DNA from: Mesobacillus jeotgali
GTDB lineage: Bacteria > Bacillota > Bacilli > Bacillales > Cytobacillaceae
Length of the DNA: 64,000 nucleotides
NCBI RefSeq assembly: GCF_002874535.1
Contig: NZ_CP025025.1
Coordinates: 1,597,526 to 1,661,525 of the forward strand
Direction of reading: 5' to 3'
Numbering within the stretch: the stretch's first letter is position 1; every line of letters begins with the position of its first letter. The notes beneath the pieces are model-generated. The model searched no databases. It saw only the letters and a list, made by a program, of their open reading frames with translations, and had not been told where the DNA came from. The position numbers and the translations under genes are program-made. Positions 18,931 to 27,592 of the stretch are shown piece by piece.

Positions 18931-19389
18931 TATTGAGTTGTGGATAACTCAATGCAGTTTTCTTAATCCAGCTCCAGCGCCTAGCCCCTCGAGTCGCTTG
19001 TCTAGCTGCGGCTCCTAACTCCTCGAGACACTTCAGTCCTGCCAATGAAGTCAAAGAACGACTTCAATTTCAGGTCTTCCAGCGCTTGTCGGAGTTGGGC
19101 AGTCGCCTCCGCTTTTCGATTTGTCTTGTGTCGCCTCCTAGAAACTCCGAAACTTCAACTCCGCCGCCAGAAGCAAAAAGCGCTTCTTTGTCGGAGTCTC
19201 CAGTTTCTGCGTTTCTGGGCAGTCGGCTATACATTTCGTTTTCGGTCCGCCCAATGAAGTCAAAGAACGACTTCACTGGTCGGCCCTCCGAGGCACAGGA
19301 CGTGCTAGACCCGCCAGCCACAGGACGTGGCGCTTTAAGGCGGGCAGCGCTTGTCGGGGCTGAACGAGGCGCTTGCGCTTTTTGTTCTT
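18931..19389 (+). repeat. Long interspersed repeat, copy 1 (starts at a DnaA box)
   Basis: A GC-richer intergenic element between cinA and recA. It begins with TTGAGTT-GTGGAT-AACTCAA, an inverted repeat that contains a perfect DnaA box TGTGGATAA (18939-18947). Then come CAGCTCCAGCGCCTAGCCC, about 410 bp of internally repetitive DNA, and the right border GCGCTTGCGCTTTTTGTTC. GAAGTC-N7-GACTTC occurs twice inside. It shares a long, nearly identical core with the copy at 42.2 kb, but has two extra internal blocks. Open frames inside it look fortuitous. Confidence 0.85.
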
Positions 19390-19456
19390 ATGTATTGCAT
19401 TTTTCAATCATGACCTTCGCAACGGAACATAACCGGTTCTTAAATAGAAAGATTTC

Positions 19457-19486
19457 TTGCGAAAATCCTGTTTTAAAGGGTATAGT
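19457..19486 (+). promoter_or_regulatory. Possible upstream promoter of recA
   Basis: TTGCGA (19457-19462), 18-bp spacer and TATAGT (19481-19486). It lies downstream of the repeat and upstream of the SOS box. It would give a LexA-independent transcript if active. Confidence 0.4.
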
Positions 19487-19554
19487 CTGTATGAAAACTA
19501 GTGAAACATTCCTGTGAAATTCAATTTTCTTAATTTCCCGTGTTCTAAAAAAAA

Positions 19555-19568
19555 CGAATAAATGTTCG
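19555..19568 (+). promoter_or_regulatory. LexA (DinR) SOS box of recA
   Basis: CGAATAAATGTTCG differs at one position from the Bacillus SOS consensus CGAACRNRYGTTCG. It lies ten bases upstream of the recA -35. Confidence 0.85.
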
Positions 19569-19577
19569 ATTTTTTAA

Positions 19578-19606
19578 TAGACAAACACCTAGGAAAAAGG
19601 TATAGT
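19578..19606 (+). promoter_or_regulatory. Main sigma-A promoter of recA
   Basis: TAGACA (19578-19583), exactly 17 bp, TATAGT (19601-19606). The SOS box is immediately upstream, so LexA bound there should repress it. Confidence 0.75.
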
Positions 19607-19683
19607 AATAGTAGGCTTTAAATAAGAGATTTGCGGCCAAGCAGTATGCTGGTTCGTTTTTATATAATAAGGAGGAATTTTGA

Positions 19684-20724
19684 GTGAGTGATCGTCAAGC
19701 TGCCTTAGATATGGCGTTAAAACAAATTGAAAAGCAATTTGGTAAAGGCTCAGTTATGAAATTAGGAGAGAAGACAGATACAAAGATTTCTACTTCTCCA
19801 AGCGGATCCCTTGCGCTGGATGCTGCACTGGGAATAGGCGGATATCCTCGCGGACGTGTTATTGAAATCTACGGACCTGAAAGTTCAGGTAAGACAACTG
19901 TTGCGCTTCATGCAATCGCAGAAGTACAGGCTAATGGCGGTCAAGCGGCATTCATTGACGCTGAACATGCTCTGGATCCTGTATATGCACAGAAGCTTGG
20001 TGTAAATATCGATGAGCTTCTTCTTTCACAGCCGGACACAGGTGAACAGGCTTTGGAAATTGCAGAAGCACTTGTGCGAAGTGGAGCAATTGATATCATT
20101 GTTGTTGACTCCGTTGCTGCTCTTGTTCCAAAGGCTGAAATTGAAGGTGAGATGGGTGATGCCCACGTTGGTCTTCAGGCTCGTTTGATGTCTCAGGCAT
20201 TGCGTAAGCTTTCCGGTGCTATCAATAAGTCAAAGACTATAGCAATCTTCATTAACCAGATTCGTGAAAAGGTCGGTGTTATGTTCGGTAACCCTGAAAC
20301 AACACCTGGCGGACGCGCTCTGAAATTCTATTCAAGTGTACGTCTTGAAGTACGTCGTGCTGAAACACTTAAGCAGGGCAATGACATGGTCGGTAACAAA
20401 ACAAGGATCAAAGTTGTCAAGAACAAGGTTGCTCCTCCGTTCCGTACAGCTGAAGTGGATATCATGTACGGTGAAGGTATTTCCCAAGAGGGAGAAATAA
20501 TCGACATGGGATCTGACCTTGATATCGTTGATAAGAGCGGTTCTTGGTATTCATATAATGGTGAGCGTCTTGGACAGGGAAGGGAAAACGCAAAGATGTT
20601 CCTTAAAGAAAATCCGTCCATCCGTCTTGAAATCAAGCAGAAGATCCGTAATCACTACGGCCTTGATGGTGAATTCACGGTGACTGAAACTGATGAAGAC
20701 CAGGAAGAACTCAAATTGGATTAA
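19684..20724 (+). CDS. recA: RecA recombinase
   Basis: A 346-residue recombinase, nearly identical to other Bacillus RecA at its N-terminus ([20 protein letters not shown]). It forms ATP-dependent filaments on single-stranded DNA for strand exchange, and stimulates LexA self-cleavage. Walker A GPESSGKT starts at residue 64. The core includes the usual [10 protein letters not shown] and IFINQIREK segments, with an acidic C-terminal tail. GTG start after TAAGGAGGAATTTTGA. It is controlled by an SOS box and promoter 80-130 bp upstream. Confidence 0.98.
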   Translation: MSDRQAALDMALKQIEKQFGKGSVMKLGEKTDTKISTSPSGSLALDAALGIGGYPRGRVIEIYGPESSGKTTVALHAIAEVQANGGQAAFIDAEHALDPVYAQKLGVNIDELLLSQPDTGEQALEIAEALVRSGAIDIIVVDSVAALVPKAEIEGEMGDAHVGLQARLMSQALRKLSGAINKSKTIAIFINQIREKVGVMFGNPETTPGGRALKFYSSVRLEVRRAETLKQGNDMVGNKTRIKVVKNKVAPPFRTAEVDIMYGEGISQEGEIIDMGSDLDIVDKSGSWYSYNGERLGQGRENAKMFLKENPSIRLEIKQKIRNHYGLDGEFTVTETDEDQEELKLD

Positions 20725-20744
20725 TAGATTATCTATGTTTATTA

Positions 20745-20786
20745 ACAAGGTCTCCTGAAAGCCAGGAGACCTTGTTTGTGTTTTTC
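20745..20786 (+). terminator. Terminator after recA
   Basis: Perfect 13-bp stem ACAAGGTCTCCTG / CAGGAGACCTTGT with a five-base loop, then TTGTGTTTTT. Confidence 0.9.
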
Positions 20787-20888
20787 TTACAGAGAAGAGC
20801 ATGGATCGAAAATCTGCAGAAACCATCCCAAAAATTAGAATTGATTGAATAATTAATCAAACCAATGGAATCCTTAGGGGACAAACCC

Positions 20889-20931
20889 TTGACAATAAAA
20901 TTTGACAGCTTTACAATTAAAAATGTATATT
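20889..20931 (+). promoter_or_regulatory. Overlapping sigma-A promoters of rny
   Basis: TTGACA (20889) - 17 bp - TACAAT (20912-20917), and a second TTGACA (20902) - 18 bp - TATATT (20926-20931), staggered by 13 bp. Both drive toward rny with a leader of about 120 nt. Nothing else is evident in the 20787-21040 spacer. Confidence 0.7.
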
Positions 20932-21052
20932 TTACATTTTCATGGTATTAAAAACGTTTAAAAGCATTTGAGCTGTATATTGATGCTTGTAACAATGTAC
21001 ATGCCGACACTTTAAAAAACGTAACACAAGTTCATAGCAAGAGGAGGTGAAA

Positions 21053-22618
21053 ATGATGGATCTAATTATTTCAATCATCTCCATTTTGCTTGGCCTATTC
21101 GTCGGTGCAGTTGTTGGCTATTTTTATCGTAAATCCGTTGCGGAAGCAAAAATTGCAGGTGCCAAAAACGCCGCAGAACAAATTGTTGAAGATGCGAAGC
21201 GTGAAGCAGAGGCTATGAAAAAAGAATCCCTGCTGGAGGCTAAGGATGAAAATCACAAACTGCGTACAGAAGCAGAGCGTGAAATTCGTGAACGAAGAAA
21301 TGAACTGCAAAAACAAGAAAATCGTTTATTGCAAAAAGAGGAGAATCTTGATCGCAAAGATGAGTCGTTGAACAAACGTGAGAATCTTTTAGAGAAAAAA
21401 GATGACGCTCTTTCCAAAAGACAACAGCATATTGAAGAGATGGAAAGCAAAGTGGACGAGATGGTACGAAATCAGCAGACTGAACTAGAACGCATCTCGG
21501 GCTTAACGCGTGATGAGGCTAAATCCATCATTTTGGAGCGAACTGAGCAAGAACTTGCTCACGACATTGCACTAATGATTAAGGAAAACGAAAACAGGGC
21601 GAAAGAAGAATCCGATAAGAAAGCGAAAGAGGTACTTTCACTGGCCATTCAAAGATGTGCAGCAGATCATGTTGCTGAAACGACTGTATCAGTTGTGAAT
21701 CTTCCGAATGATGAAATGAAAGGGCGTATTATCGGACGTGAGGGACGGAATATCCGCACCCTGGAAACGTTGACGGGAATTGATCTCATTATTGATGACA
21801 CTCCGGAAGCGGTTATCCTTTCTGGATTTGACCCAATCAGACGTGAAACAGCCCGTCTAGCTCTAGACAAGCTTGTCCAGGATGGACGTATTCATCCGGC
21901 TCGAATTGAGGAAATGGTTGAGAAAGCACGCCGTGAAGTAGATGAACACATTCGTGAGGTTGGCGAACAGACTACCTTCGAAGTGGGAGTGCACGGACTG
22001 CATCCAGATCTTATTAAAATTCTTGGCCGCTTGAAATATCGTACAAGTTACGGACAGAATGTACTTAAGCATTCAATGGAAGTAGCCCAATTGTCCGGAT
22101 TGCTTGCCGCAGAGTTAGGTGAAGATGAGACATTAGCTCGCCGTGCAGGACTCCTGCATGACATCGGAAAGGCGATTGACCATGAGGTAGAAGGCAGCCA
22201 CGTTGAAATCGGCGTAGAGCTGGCTACTAAGTATAAGGAACATCCTGTTGTTATCAACAGTATTGCTTCCCACCATGGTGATACAGAGCCAACTTCGATC
22301 ATTGCAGTACTTGTTGCTGCTGCTGATGCATTGTCAGCTGCAAGGCCTGGCGCCCGCAGCGAAGCTCTTGAAAACTATATCCGCCGTCTTGAAAGGCTGG
22401 AAGAGATTTCTGAATCCTATGAAGGAGTCGAAAAATCATTCGCAATTCAGGCTGGTAGAGAAATCAGGATCATGGTTAAGCCTGATCAAATCGATGACTT
22501 GCAGGCACACCGCCTGGCACGTGATATTCGAAAGAAAATCGAGGAAGAGCTCGATTATCCTGGACATATCAAAGTTACAGTCATCCGTGAGACACGGGCA
22601 GTTGAATATGCAAAATAA
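21053..22618 (+). CDS. rny: Ribonuclease Y
   Basis: A 521-residue endoribonuclease that starts bulk mRNA decay. It has an N-terminal membrane anchor (about 3-25), then a long Glu/Lys-rich coiled coil (about 35-200), a KH domain ([15 protein letters not shown]), an HD catalytic domain with HDIGKA, and the conserved C-terminus [17 protein letters not shown] 21053 and 21056 both fit the GAGGAGG site; GTG 21047 overlaps that site and is unlikely. pbpX, found between recA and rny in B. subtilis, is absent. Confidence 0.96.
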   Translation: MMDLIISIISILLGLFVGAVVGYFYRKSVAEAKIAGAKNAAEQIVEDAKREAEAMKKESLLEAKDENHKLRTEAEREIRERRNELQKQENRLLQKEENLDRKDESLNKRENLLEKKDDALSKRQQHIEEMESKVDEMVRNQQTELERISGLTRDEAKSIILERTEQELAHDIALMIKENENRAKEESDKKAKEVLSLAIQRCAADHVAETTVSVVNLPNDEMKGRIIGREGRNIRTLETLTGIDLIIDDTPEAVILSGFDPIRRETARLALDKLVQDGRIHPARIEEMVEKARREVDEHIREVGEQTTFEVGVHGLHPDLIKILGRLKYRTSYGQNVLKHSMEVAQLSGLLAAELGEDETLARRAGLLHDIGKAIDHEVEGSHVEIGVELATKYKEHPVVINSIASHHGDTEPTSIIAVLVAAADALSAARPGARSEALENYIRRLERLEEISESYEGVEKSFAIQAGREIRIMVKPDQIDDLQAHRLARDIRKKIEEELDYPGHIKVTVIRETRAVEYAK

Positions 22619-22645
22619 AGCGGTGCTTCGGCGCCGCTTTTTATA
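22617..22645 (+). terminator. Terminator after rny
   Basis: Stem AAAGCGGTGC / GCGCCGCTTT closed by a stable TTCG tetraloop, followed by TTAT; it overlaps the stop codon. Confidence 0.85.
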
Positions 22646-22702
22646 TTGTTTTCTCCAGGCTGAGGCCTAAGTGGAGGAAGTTATCCCAAAATAAGGGATT
22701 TC

Positions 22703-22828
22703 AAGAGATTTTAAACCTTTCATGAGAGATTTTGAGGAAATGTTGAGAGAATACTTAGGTTAATCGAGAGAATATCATGCTTTCTTGAGAGATTAAAACT
22801 TTAATTCGAGAGATTGCAGAGGATATTT
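22703..22828 (+). repeat. Six tandem units of exactly 21 bp
   Basis: The heptamer GAGAGA(T/A) recurs at 22703 (as AAGAGAT), 22724, 22745, 22766, 22787 and 22808. Each is exactly 21 bp from the last, while the 14 bases between are A/T-rich and divergent. It lies between rny and ymdB. In the frame where 21 bp equals seven codons it would encode x-R-(D/E) heptads but contains two stops, so it is not a gene. Confidence 0.85.
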
Positions 22829-22960
22829 CGTTTCCGCGGCAATCATGGTTTGCATAAAAGGGTAATCTGGTTAGTAGGCAGGAGTGATTTCCCCCGAAAC
22901 CCAGTAGTATGATACAATTTCACATATAAAATATAAATTATAGACAGGAAAGTGAATGCA

Positions 22961-23758
22961 ATGAGAATTTTATTCGTAGGGGATGTTGTAGGTTCCCCGG
23001 GCAGGGATATGATTACGGAATACCTGCCAAAGTTAAAGGGGAAATTTCGCCCGACTGTTACGATCATAAATGGTGAGAATGCAGCGAGCGGTAAAGGGAT
23101 CACCGAAAAGATTTATCGTCAGTTTCTTGAGCAGGGTGCCCAGGCGGTAACTCTAGGAAACCATGCATGGGATAATCGTGATATTTTTGAATTCATCGAT
23201 TCTGCTAAATACCTGGTCAGGCCTGCTAATTTTCCTGAAGAAGTACCTGGAAAAGGAATTGTCTATTTAAAAATCAACCAGGAAGAACTGGCAATAATCA
23301 ACTTACAGGGCCGTACTTTCTTGACGCCAATTGATTGCCCATTTAAAAAAGCTGATGAATTGATAGAGGAAGCAAGAAAACGCACTTCCCTCATTTTCGT
23401 AGATTTCCATGCAGAGGCAACTAGCGAAAAGCAGGCCATGGGCTGGTATCTTGATGGAAGAGTCTCCGCTGTAGTAGGAACACATACTCATGTTCAGACA
23501 GCAGATGATCGGATTTTGCCCTCTGGTACAGCTTACCTGACTGATGTAGGCATGACAGGGCCATATGATGGAATATTGGGAGTAGAAAAAGAAGCGGTGC
23601 TTAGAAGGTTCATGACGAGTCTCCCAACGCGATTCGAAGTAGCCAAGGAAGGAAGGAATCAACTATCAGCAGTATTGATAGATTTGGATAAGAAGACTGG
23701 CAAAGCAGTGAAAATCCAAAAGATTCTTGTTAATGAAGACCATCCTTTTTATGACTAG
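22961..23758 (+). CDS. ymdB: YmdB phosphodiesterase
   Basis: A 265-residue calcineurin-like metallophosphodiesterase that hydrolyses 2',3'-cyclic nucleotides and affects biofilm and late adaptive gene expression in B. subtilis. Metal motifs visible: GDVVGSPGRD near the start, NGENAA, GNHAWD, DFHAEATSEK and GTHTHVQT. Start ATG 22961 follows CAGGAAAG; GTG 22952 is less likely. An extended -10-like TG-A-TACAAT lies about 50 bp upstream. It follows rny as in B. subtilis. Confidence 0.94.
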   Translation: MRILFVGDVVGSPGRDMITEYLPKLKGKFRPTVTIINGENAASGKGITEKIYRQFLEQGAQAVTLGNHAWDNRDIFEFIDSAKYLVRPANFPEEVPGKGIVYLKINQEELAIINLQGRTFLTPIDCPFKKADELIEEARKRTSLIFVDFHAEATSEKQAMGWYLDGRVSAVVGTHTHVQTADDRILPSGTAYLTDVGMTGPYDGILGVEKEAVLRRFMTSLPTRFEVAKEGRNQLSAVLIDLDKKTGKAVKIQKILVNEDHPFYD

Positions 23759-23779
23759 AATATATGGATAACCTTTTTT

Positions 23780-23824
23780 AGGCTGCAGGTGAACTCATTT
23801 GAGTTTTTCTGCAGTCTATTTTAT
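23780..23824 (+). terminator. Terminator after ymdB
   Basis: AGGCTGCAG / CTGCAGTCT outer stem with an inner AACTC / GAGTT stem, followed by ATTTTATTT. Confidence 0.65.
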
Positions 23825-23889
23825 TTGCACAGAATTGGTTATTTTTAGTATATGAAGAGTGAATGGTTATGGTATGTTCCACCCAGAGG

Positions 23890-23998
23890 AAAGATAGCCT
23901 TATGAATGAGCCGTCATAAGGGTACGAAAAGCCCCGACCGATACCCTTATGAAGAGGGAGAATCCTGCAAAAGGGTATAATTAACCCCGAAATTGCCA
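23890..23998 (+). repeat. Two degenerate tandem units of about 50 bp
   Basis: CCTTATGAA recurs at 23898 and 23945. AAGGGTA recurs at 23918 and 23971, each followed by a short gap and CCCCGA. The two units resemble those at 54.5 kb, which also contain TTATGAATGA and ATAAAGGGG. The remaining ymdB-spoVS spacer (24000-24120) shows no further structure. Confidence 0.55.
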
Positions 23999-24127
23999 CT
24001 TAGTTAGAACCCAAACATTGTATCAGCGGATATATCGACAAAAAGAGATCCTTCGCATTAGTTTTAATCAAACAATCAGCTCTAACAACGAACATCATCT
24101 TCATCACTTACAATGCTTTTTTTTATT

Positions 24128-24156
24128 GAAGGTCATATGTGGGCTTCCTCCTGAAT
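24128..24156 (+). promoter_or_regulatory. Candidate sigma-H promoter of spoVS
   Basis: GAAGGTCAT (24128-24136) resembles the sigma-H -35 RWAGGAWWT at seven of nine positions. GAAT (24153-24156) fits the -10 core at a usual distance. B. subtilis spoVS depends on sigma-H (established), which supports the call. Confidence 0.45.
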
Positions 24157-24233
24157 ATAGTAGCAGTGGAACAGACTAAACTGGATGTCCACTTAAGACG
24201 TCCAGGACGGGATAAAATAAGGAGGAGCCAGGA

Positions 24234-24494
24234 ATGGAGATATTAAAAGTTTCAGCAAAATCTAATCCTAATTCTGTAGCTGGTGCGCTTGCTGGAGTAC
24301 TGCGCGAAAGAGGGGGCGCAGAAATTCAGGCTATCGGGGCGGGTGCATTGAATCAGGCCGTAAAGGCAGTAGCGATCGCAAGAGGGTTCGTAGCACCTAG
24401 CGGAGTCGATTTAATTTGCATCCCGGCATTTACTGATATCCTGATTGATGGCGAGGAACGTACAGCCATTAAATTGATTGTTGAACCCAGATGA
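24234..24494 (+). CDS. spoVS: Stage V sporulation protein S
   Basis: An 86-residue Alba-like small protein, nearly identical to SpoVS (MEILKVSAKSNPNSVAGALA...IKLIVEPR). It is needed for normal septation control and for coat and core development during sporulation. RBS AAGGAGGAGCC. It stands alone between terminators. In B. subtilis tdh-kbl follow; here a dipeptidase gene does. Confidence 0.97.
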   Translation: MEILKVSAKSNPNSVAGALAGVLRERGGAEIQAIGAGALNQAVKAVAIARGFVAPSGVDLICIPAFTDILIDGEERTAIKLIVEPR

Positions 24495-24555
24495 AAGCGT
24501 AATCGAGCCTATAGATAGATTGGCATTCTAAAGAATCTTTAAAGGTCACAATCAG

Positions 24556-24590
24556 CCTGTTTGCTATTGCAAGCAGGTTTATTTTATTTA
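24556..24590 (+). terminator. Terminator after spoVS
   Basis: Stem CCTGTTTGC / GCAAGCAGG with a TATT loop and TTTATTTTATTT tail. Confidence 0.85.
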
Positions 24591-24624
24591 ATGGAGTATT
24601 ATGAAAGGAAGAGGAGGTATTTTT

Positions 24625-25560
24625 GTGAAAATCTATGACGCTCATTGTGATGTTCTATATAAATTATTCATGGACCCAACGCTTGATTTTGCCAAATCAC
24701 CTGAGTTGCAAGTCAATCTTGAACGTCTGAAGGCATCGTCCACAAAAATCCAATTATTTGCCATCTATGTACCCGAATCAGTTCATCCTGATCTGAAATT
24801 TGAAGCAGCACTGCGAATGGCGGATTTATTTTATGAAAAAGTCTTAAGGCCTCATCCTCAAATCAGGCTGATTAAGGACAAGGTGGACATTGACCTGCTA
24901 GAAGATGATGAAATTGGTGCAGTGCTGTCCCTCGAAGGTTGTGATGCGATTGGACAGGATTTATTGAAATTACGCACTTTGTTGAGGTTGGGAGTACGAT
25001 CTGTAGGATTAACGTGGAACTTTGGGAATTATGTGGCTGATGGTGCCCTGGAGGAACGAGGAGCGGGTCTTTCAAGGTTTGGACGTCAGGTTGTCCAGCT
25101 GCTGAATCAGACCAAAACAATCTGTGATGTATCACACTTATCTGAACAGGGCTTCTGGGATGTAATGGAAGCAGCTGACCAGGTATTCGCATCCCATTCA
25201 AACTGTTATTCACTTTGCCACCATCCGCGGAACCTTAAGGATAATCAGATCAAAGCGCTGATAGACCGGGATTCAGTCATTGGTGTTACCTTTGTGCCAG
25301 AATTCTTATCAGGCAAAAAGGATACTGCTTCAATAGATGATGTCATCCGCCATCTTGATCACATTTGTTCTATTGGAGGAGAAAATCATGTGGGATTTGG
25401 GTCAGACTTTGATGGAATCGAATTCACTGTAAAAAATCTGCAGGGGAACGAACAATATGAAAACCTTTGGAATGAATTGCAAAAATATTATTCTGATATA
25501 CAAGTGAGCAAGTTCCTATATGGGAATATGAGCACCAAATTATCTGTGCAGAGATCGTAA
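24625..25560 (+). CDS. Membrane dipeptidase-type hydrolase (peptidase M19)
   Basis: A 311-residue zinc dipeptidase of the renal-dipeptidase family that cleaves dipeptides. Metal-ligand motifs: HCD in IYDAHCDVLY at the start, a Glu in VLSLEGCD, His in DVSHLSEQG and ASHSN, and the C-terminal GFGSDFDG. No signal peptide, so cytoplasmic. GTG 24625 (MKIYDAHCD) is preferred because AAGAGGAGG lies just upstream; ATG 24601 has no RBS. The physiological substrate is unknown. Confidence 0.9.
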   Translation: MKIYDAHCDVLYKLFMDPTLDFAKSPELQVNLERLKASSTKIQLFAIYVPESVHPDLKFEAALRMADLFYEKVLRPHPQIRLIKDKVDIDLLEDDEIGAVLSLEGCDAIGQDLLKLRTLLRLGVRSVGLTWNFGNYVADGALEERGAGLSRFGRQVVQLLNQTKTICDVSHLSEQGFWDVMEAADQVFASHSNCYSLCHHPRNLKDNQIKALIDRDSVIGVTFVPEFLSGKKDTASIDDVIRHLDHICSIGGENHVGFGSDFDGIEFTVKNLQGNEQYENLWNELQKYYSDIQVSKFLYGNMSTKLSVQRS

Positions 25561-25857
25561 GTGCCTTGGAGACAGCGAATTTCCGCATAGTAATTGAAGG
25601 GTTGCAGAGTAAGAAACTTATAATATTTTAATAAATAAAAAAATATTCATATTTTGGTCAATAATTATTCTTAAAGGGTTGCTTTTTTATTCACATAGGT
25701 CTAGAATTGTAAGCGTTTAGTACCATCCATTTGCTAGATTTCAGCATGAAATGCAAGATATAAACCGTTTAATTCTAGTGAATTACTTGGAAAAGTGCTA
25801 CACTTAATAACGAAGCGTTTTTACATATTTTTTTACGTATCTAAAGGGGTGTAAGAG
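25561..25857. other. Intergenic spacer between dipeptidase and korA
   Basis: A/T-rich, 297 nt. AATATTTT / AAAATATT forms a weak hairpin at about 25624-25650 and could be a terminator. AAGGGTTGC occurs twice (near 25598 and 25674). No confident promoter, riboswitch or gene was recognised. Confidence 0.4.
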
Positions 25858-27591
25858 ATGATCAATCAACTTTCATGGAAAGTTGGCGGACAGCAGGGAG
25901 AAGGAATTGAATCTACCGGGGAAATTTTCTCTATTGCATTGAACCGTCTAGGCTACTACTTGTATGGCTACCGTCACTTTTCATCACGTATCAAGGGCGG
26001 ACACACAAATAACAAGATTCGAGTGAGCACTACAGAGGTTCGATCTATTTCTGACGATTTAGATATTCTTGTAGCTTTCGATCAGGAAACGATTGATGTA
26101 AACTACAAAGAATTGCATGAGAACGGCGTAATTATTGCTGATGCTAAGTTTGACCCAAAAAAGCCTGAGGACACTCAAGCTGCGATGTATGCGGTTCCAT
26201 TTACGGAAATGGCTACTGAATTGGGAACATCTCTTATGAAAAACATGGTTGCCATCGGTGCGACTAGTGCAATTTTAGACTTGGATATCCAGGTTTTCGA
26301 AGAAGTCGTCCAGGAAATTTTCGGACGCAAAGGACAACAAGTTGTCGATAAAAACATGGAAGCCATCAAAGCTGGCTACGAATATACGAAAGAACAATTA
26401 GGCGGCGCTGAGACAATGCAGCTTGAAAAGGCTGATGGACAGAAGCGCATGTTCATGATTGGCAATGATGCAATCGCTCTTGGAGCAGTAGCAGCAGGCT
26501 GCCGCTTCATGGCTGCATATCCAATCACACCTGCTTCAGAAATCATGGAATATCTGATCAAAAAACTTCCTGCTCTTGGCGGAACAGTTATCCAGACTGA
26601 AGATGAAATCGCTGCTGTCACTATGACAATCGGCGCTAACTATGGCGGCGTACGTGCCCTTACAGCTTCTGCTGGACCAGGTCTTTCATTGAAGATGGAA
26701 GCAATCGGCCTTTCAGGTATCACTGAAACACCGCTTGTCATTGTTGATACACAGCGTGGCGGCCCATCAACGGGACTTCCTACAAAACAGGAACAGTCAG
26801 ATTTAATGGCGATGATTTATGGAACTCACGGTGAGATTCCTAAGATCGTCTTTGCTCCAAGTACTGTTCAGGAAGCATTCTACGATGCAGCAGAAGCATT
26901 CAACCTTGCTGAGGAATATCAGTGTCCTGTCATTATGCTGACAGACCTGCAATTATCTTTAGGAAAGCAGACAGTTGAACCGCTTGAGTTTGATAAAGTG
27001 GAAATCCGCCGCGGTAAATTGGCTACAGAAGCTCTTCCTGAAATTGATAACAAAGGCTACTTCAAGCGTTATGAAGTGACTGAAGATGGTGTTTCACCAC
27101 GTGTCATCCCAGGAATGAAGAACGGTATCCACCATGTTACTGGTGTTGAGCATGATGAAACAGGAAAACCTTCGGAATCTGCTGCCAACCGTATTGCGCA
27201 AATGGATAAGCGTATGCGTAAAATCAGCAATCTGAAGTTCAATACGCCAATCCACAAGAATGCTCCGCATGAGGAAGCTGATCTGTTGATCGTAGGTTTC
27301 AACTCTACAAGAGGTGCAATTGAAGAGGCAATGGGAAGACTTGAGAAGGATGGCCTGAAAGTAAACCACGCACATGTGCGCCTGGTACATCCATTCCCGG
27401 CTGATGAGATGATGCAGCTTGTAAAATCTGCAAAGAAAGTTGCAGTTATTGAAAACAATGCGACAGGACAGCTGGCAAACATCATGAAGATGAATGTCGG
27501 AAGTCATGAGAAGATCCATAAGATCCTCAAATATGATGGAAATCCATTCTTGCCGCAGGAAGTCCACACAAAATGCAAGGAGTTGTTCTAG
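25858..27591 (+). CDS. korA: 2-oxoacid:ferredoxin oxidoreductase, alpha (gamma-alpha fused) subunit
   Basis: A 577-residue subunit. The N-terminal gamma domain (about 1-180; VGGQQGEGIESTGE) is fused to the alpha pyrimidine-binding domain (about 195-430; AAYPITPASEIMEYL, TEDEIAAVTM, TASAGPGLSLKMEA). The C-terminal transketolase-like domain ends FLPQEVHTKCKELF. With KorB it decarboxylates a 2-oxoacid (2-oxoglutarate is the usual assignment) to acyl-CoA, reducing ferredoxin. RBS AAAGGGGTG. korB starts two bases after its stop. Confidence 0.93.
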   Translation: MINQLSWKVGGQQGEGIESTGEIFSIALNRLGYYLYGYRHFSSRIKGGHTNNKIRVSTTEVRSISDDLDILVAFDQETIDVNYKELHENGVIIADAKFDPKKPEDTQAAMYAVPFTEMATELGTSLMKNMVAIGATSAILDLDIQVFEEVVQEIFGRKGQQVVDKNMEAIKAGYEYTKEQLGGAETMQLEKADGQKRMFMIGNDAIALGAVAAGCRFMAAYPITPASEIMEYLIKKLPALGGTVIQTEDEIAAVTMTIGANYGGVRALTASAGPGLSLKMEAIGLSGITETPLVIVDTQRGGPSTGLPTKQEQSDLMAMIYGTHGEIPKIVFAPSTVQEAFYDAAEAFNLAEEYQCPVIMLTDLQLSLGKQTVEPLEFDKVEIRRGKLATEALPEIDNKGYFKRYEVTEDGVSPRVIPGMKNGIHHVTGVEHDETGKPSESAANRIAQMDKRMRKISNLKFNTPIHKNAPHEEADLLIVGFNSTRGAIEEAMGRLEKDGLKVNHAHVRLVHPFPADEMMQLVKSAKKVAVIENNATGQLANIMKMNVGSHEKIHKILKYDGNPFLPQEVHTKCKELF

Positions 27592-27592
27592 G

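Noticed and set aside
19422-19440. CGGAACATAACCGGTTC as a second SOS box of recA
   Set aside because: Spacing between GAAC and GTTC is too long for a LexA site; the real box is at 19555.
19045-19517. Overlapping open frames on both strands in the interspersed repeat (also 42205-42435 minus)
   Set aside because: Similar peptides appear in both copies, but amino-acid-changing differences, block deletions and lack of RBS fit non-coding repeat DNA rather than a gene.
22703-22828. Possible CRISPR array
   Set aside because: The conserved part is only seven bases and the period is 21 bp; there are no 24-36-bp repeats and no cas genes nearby.
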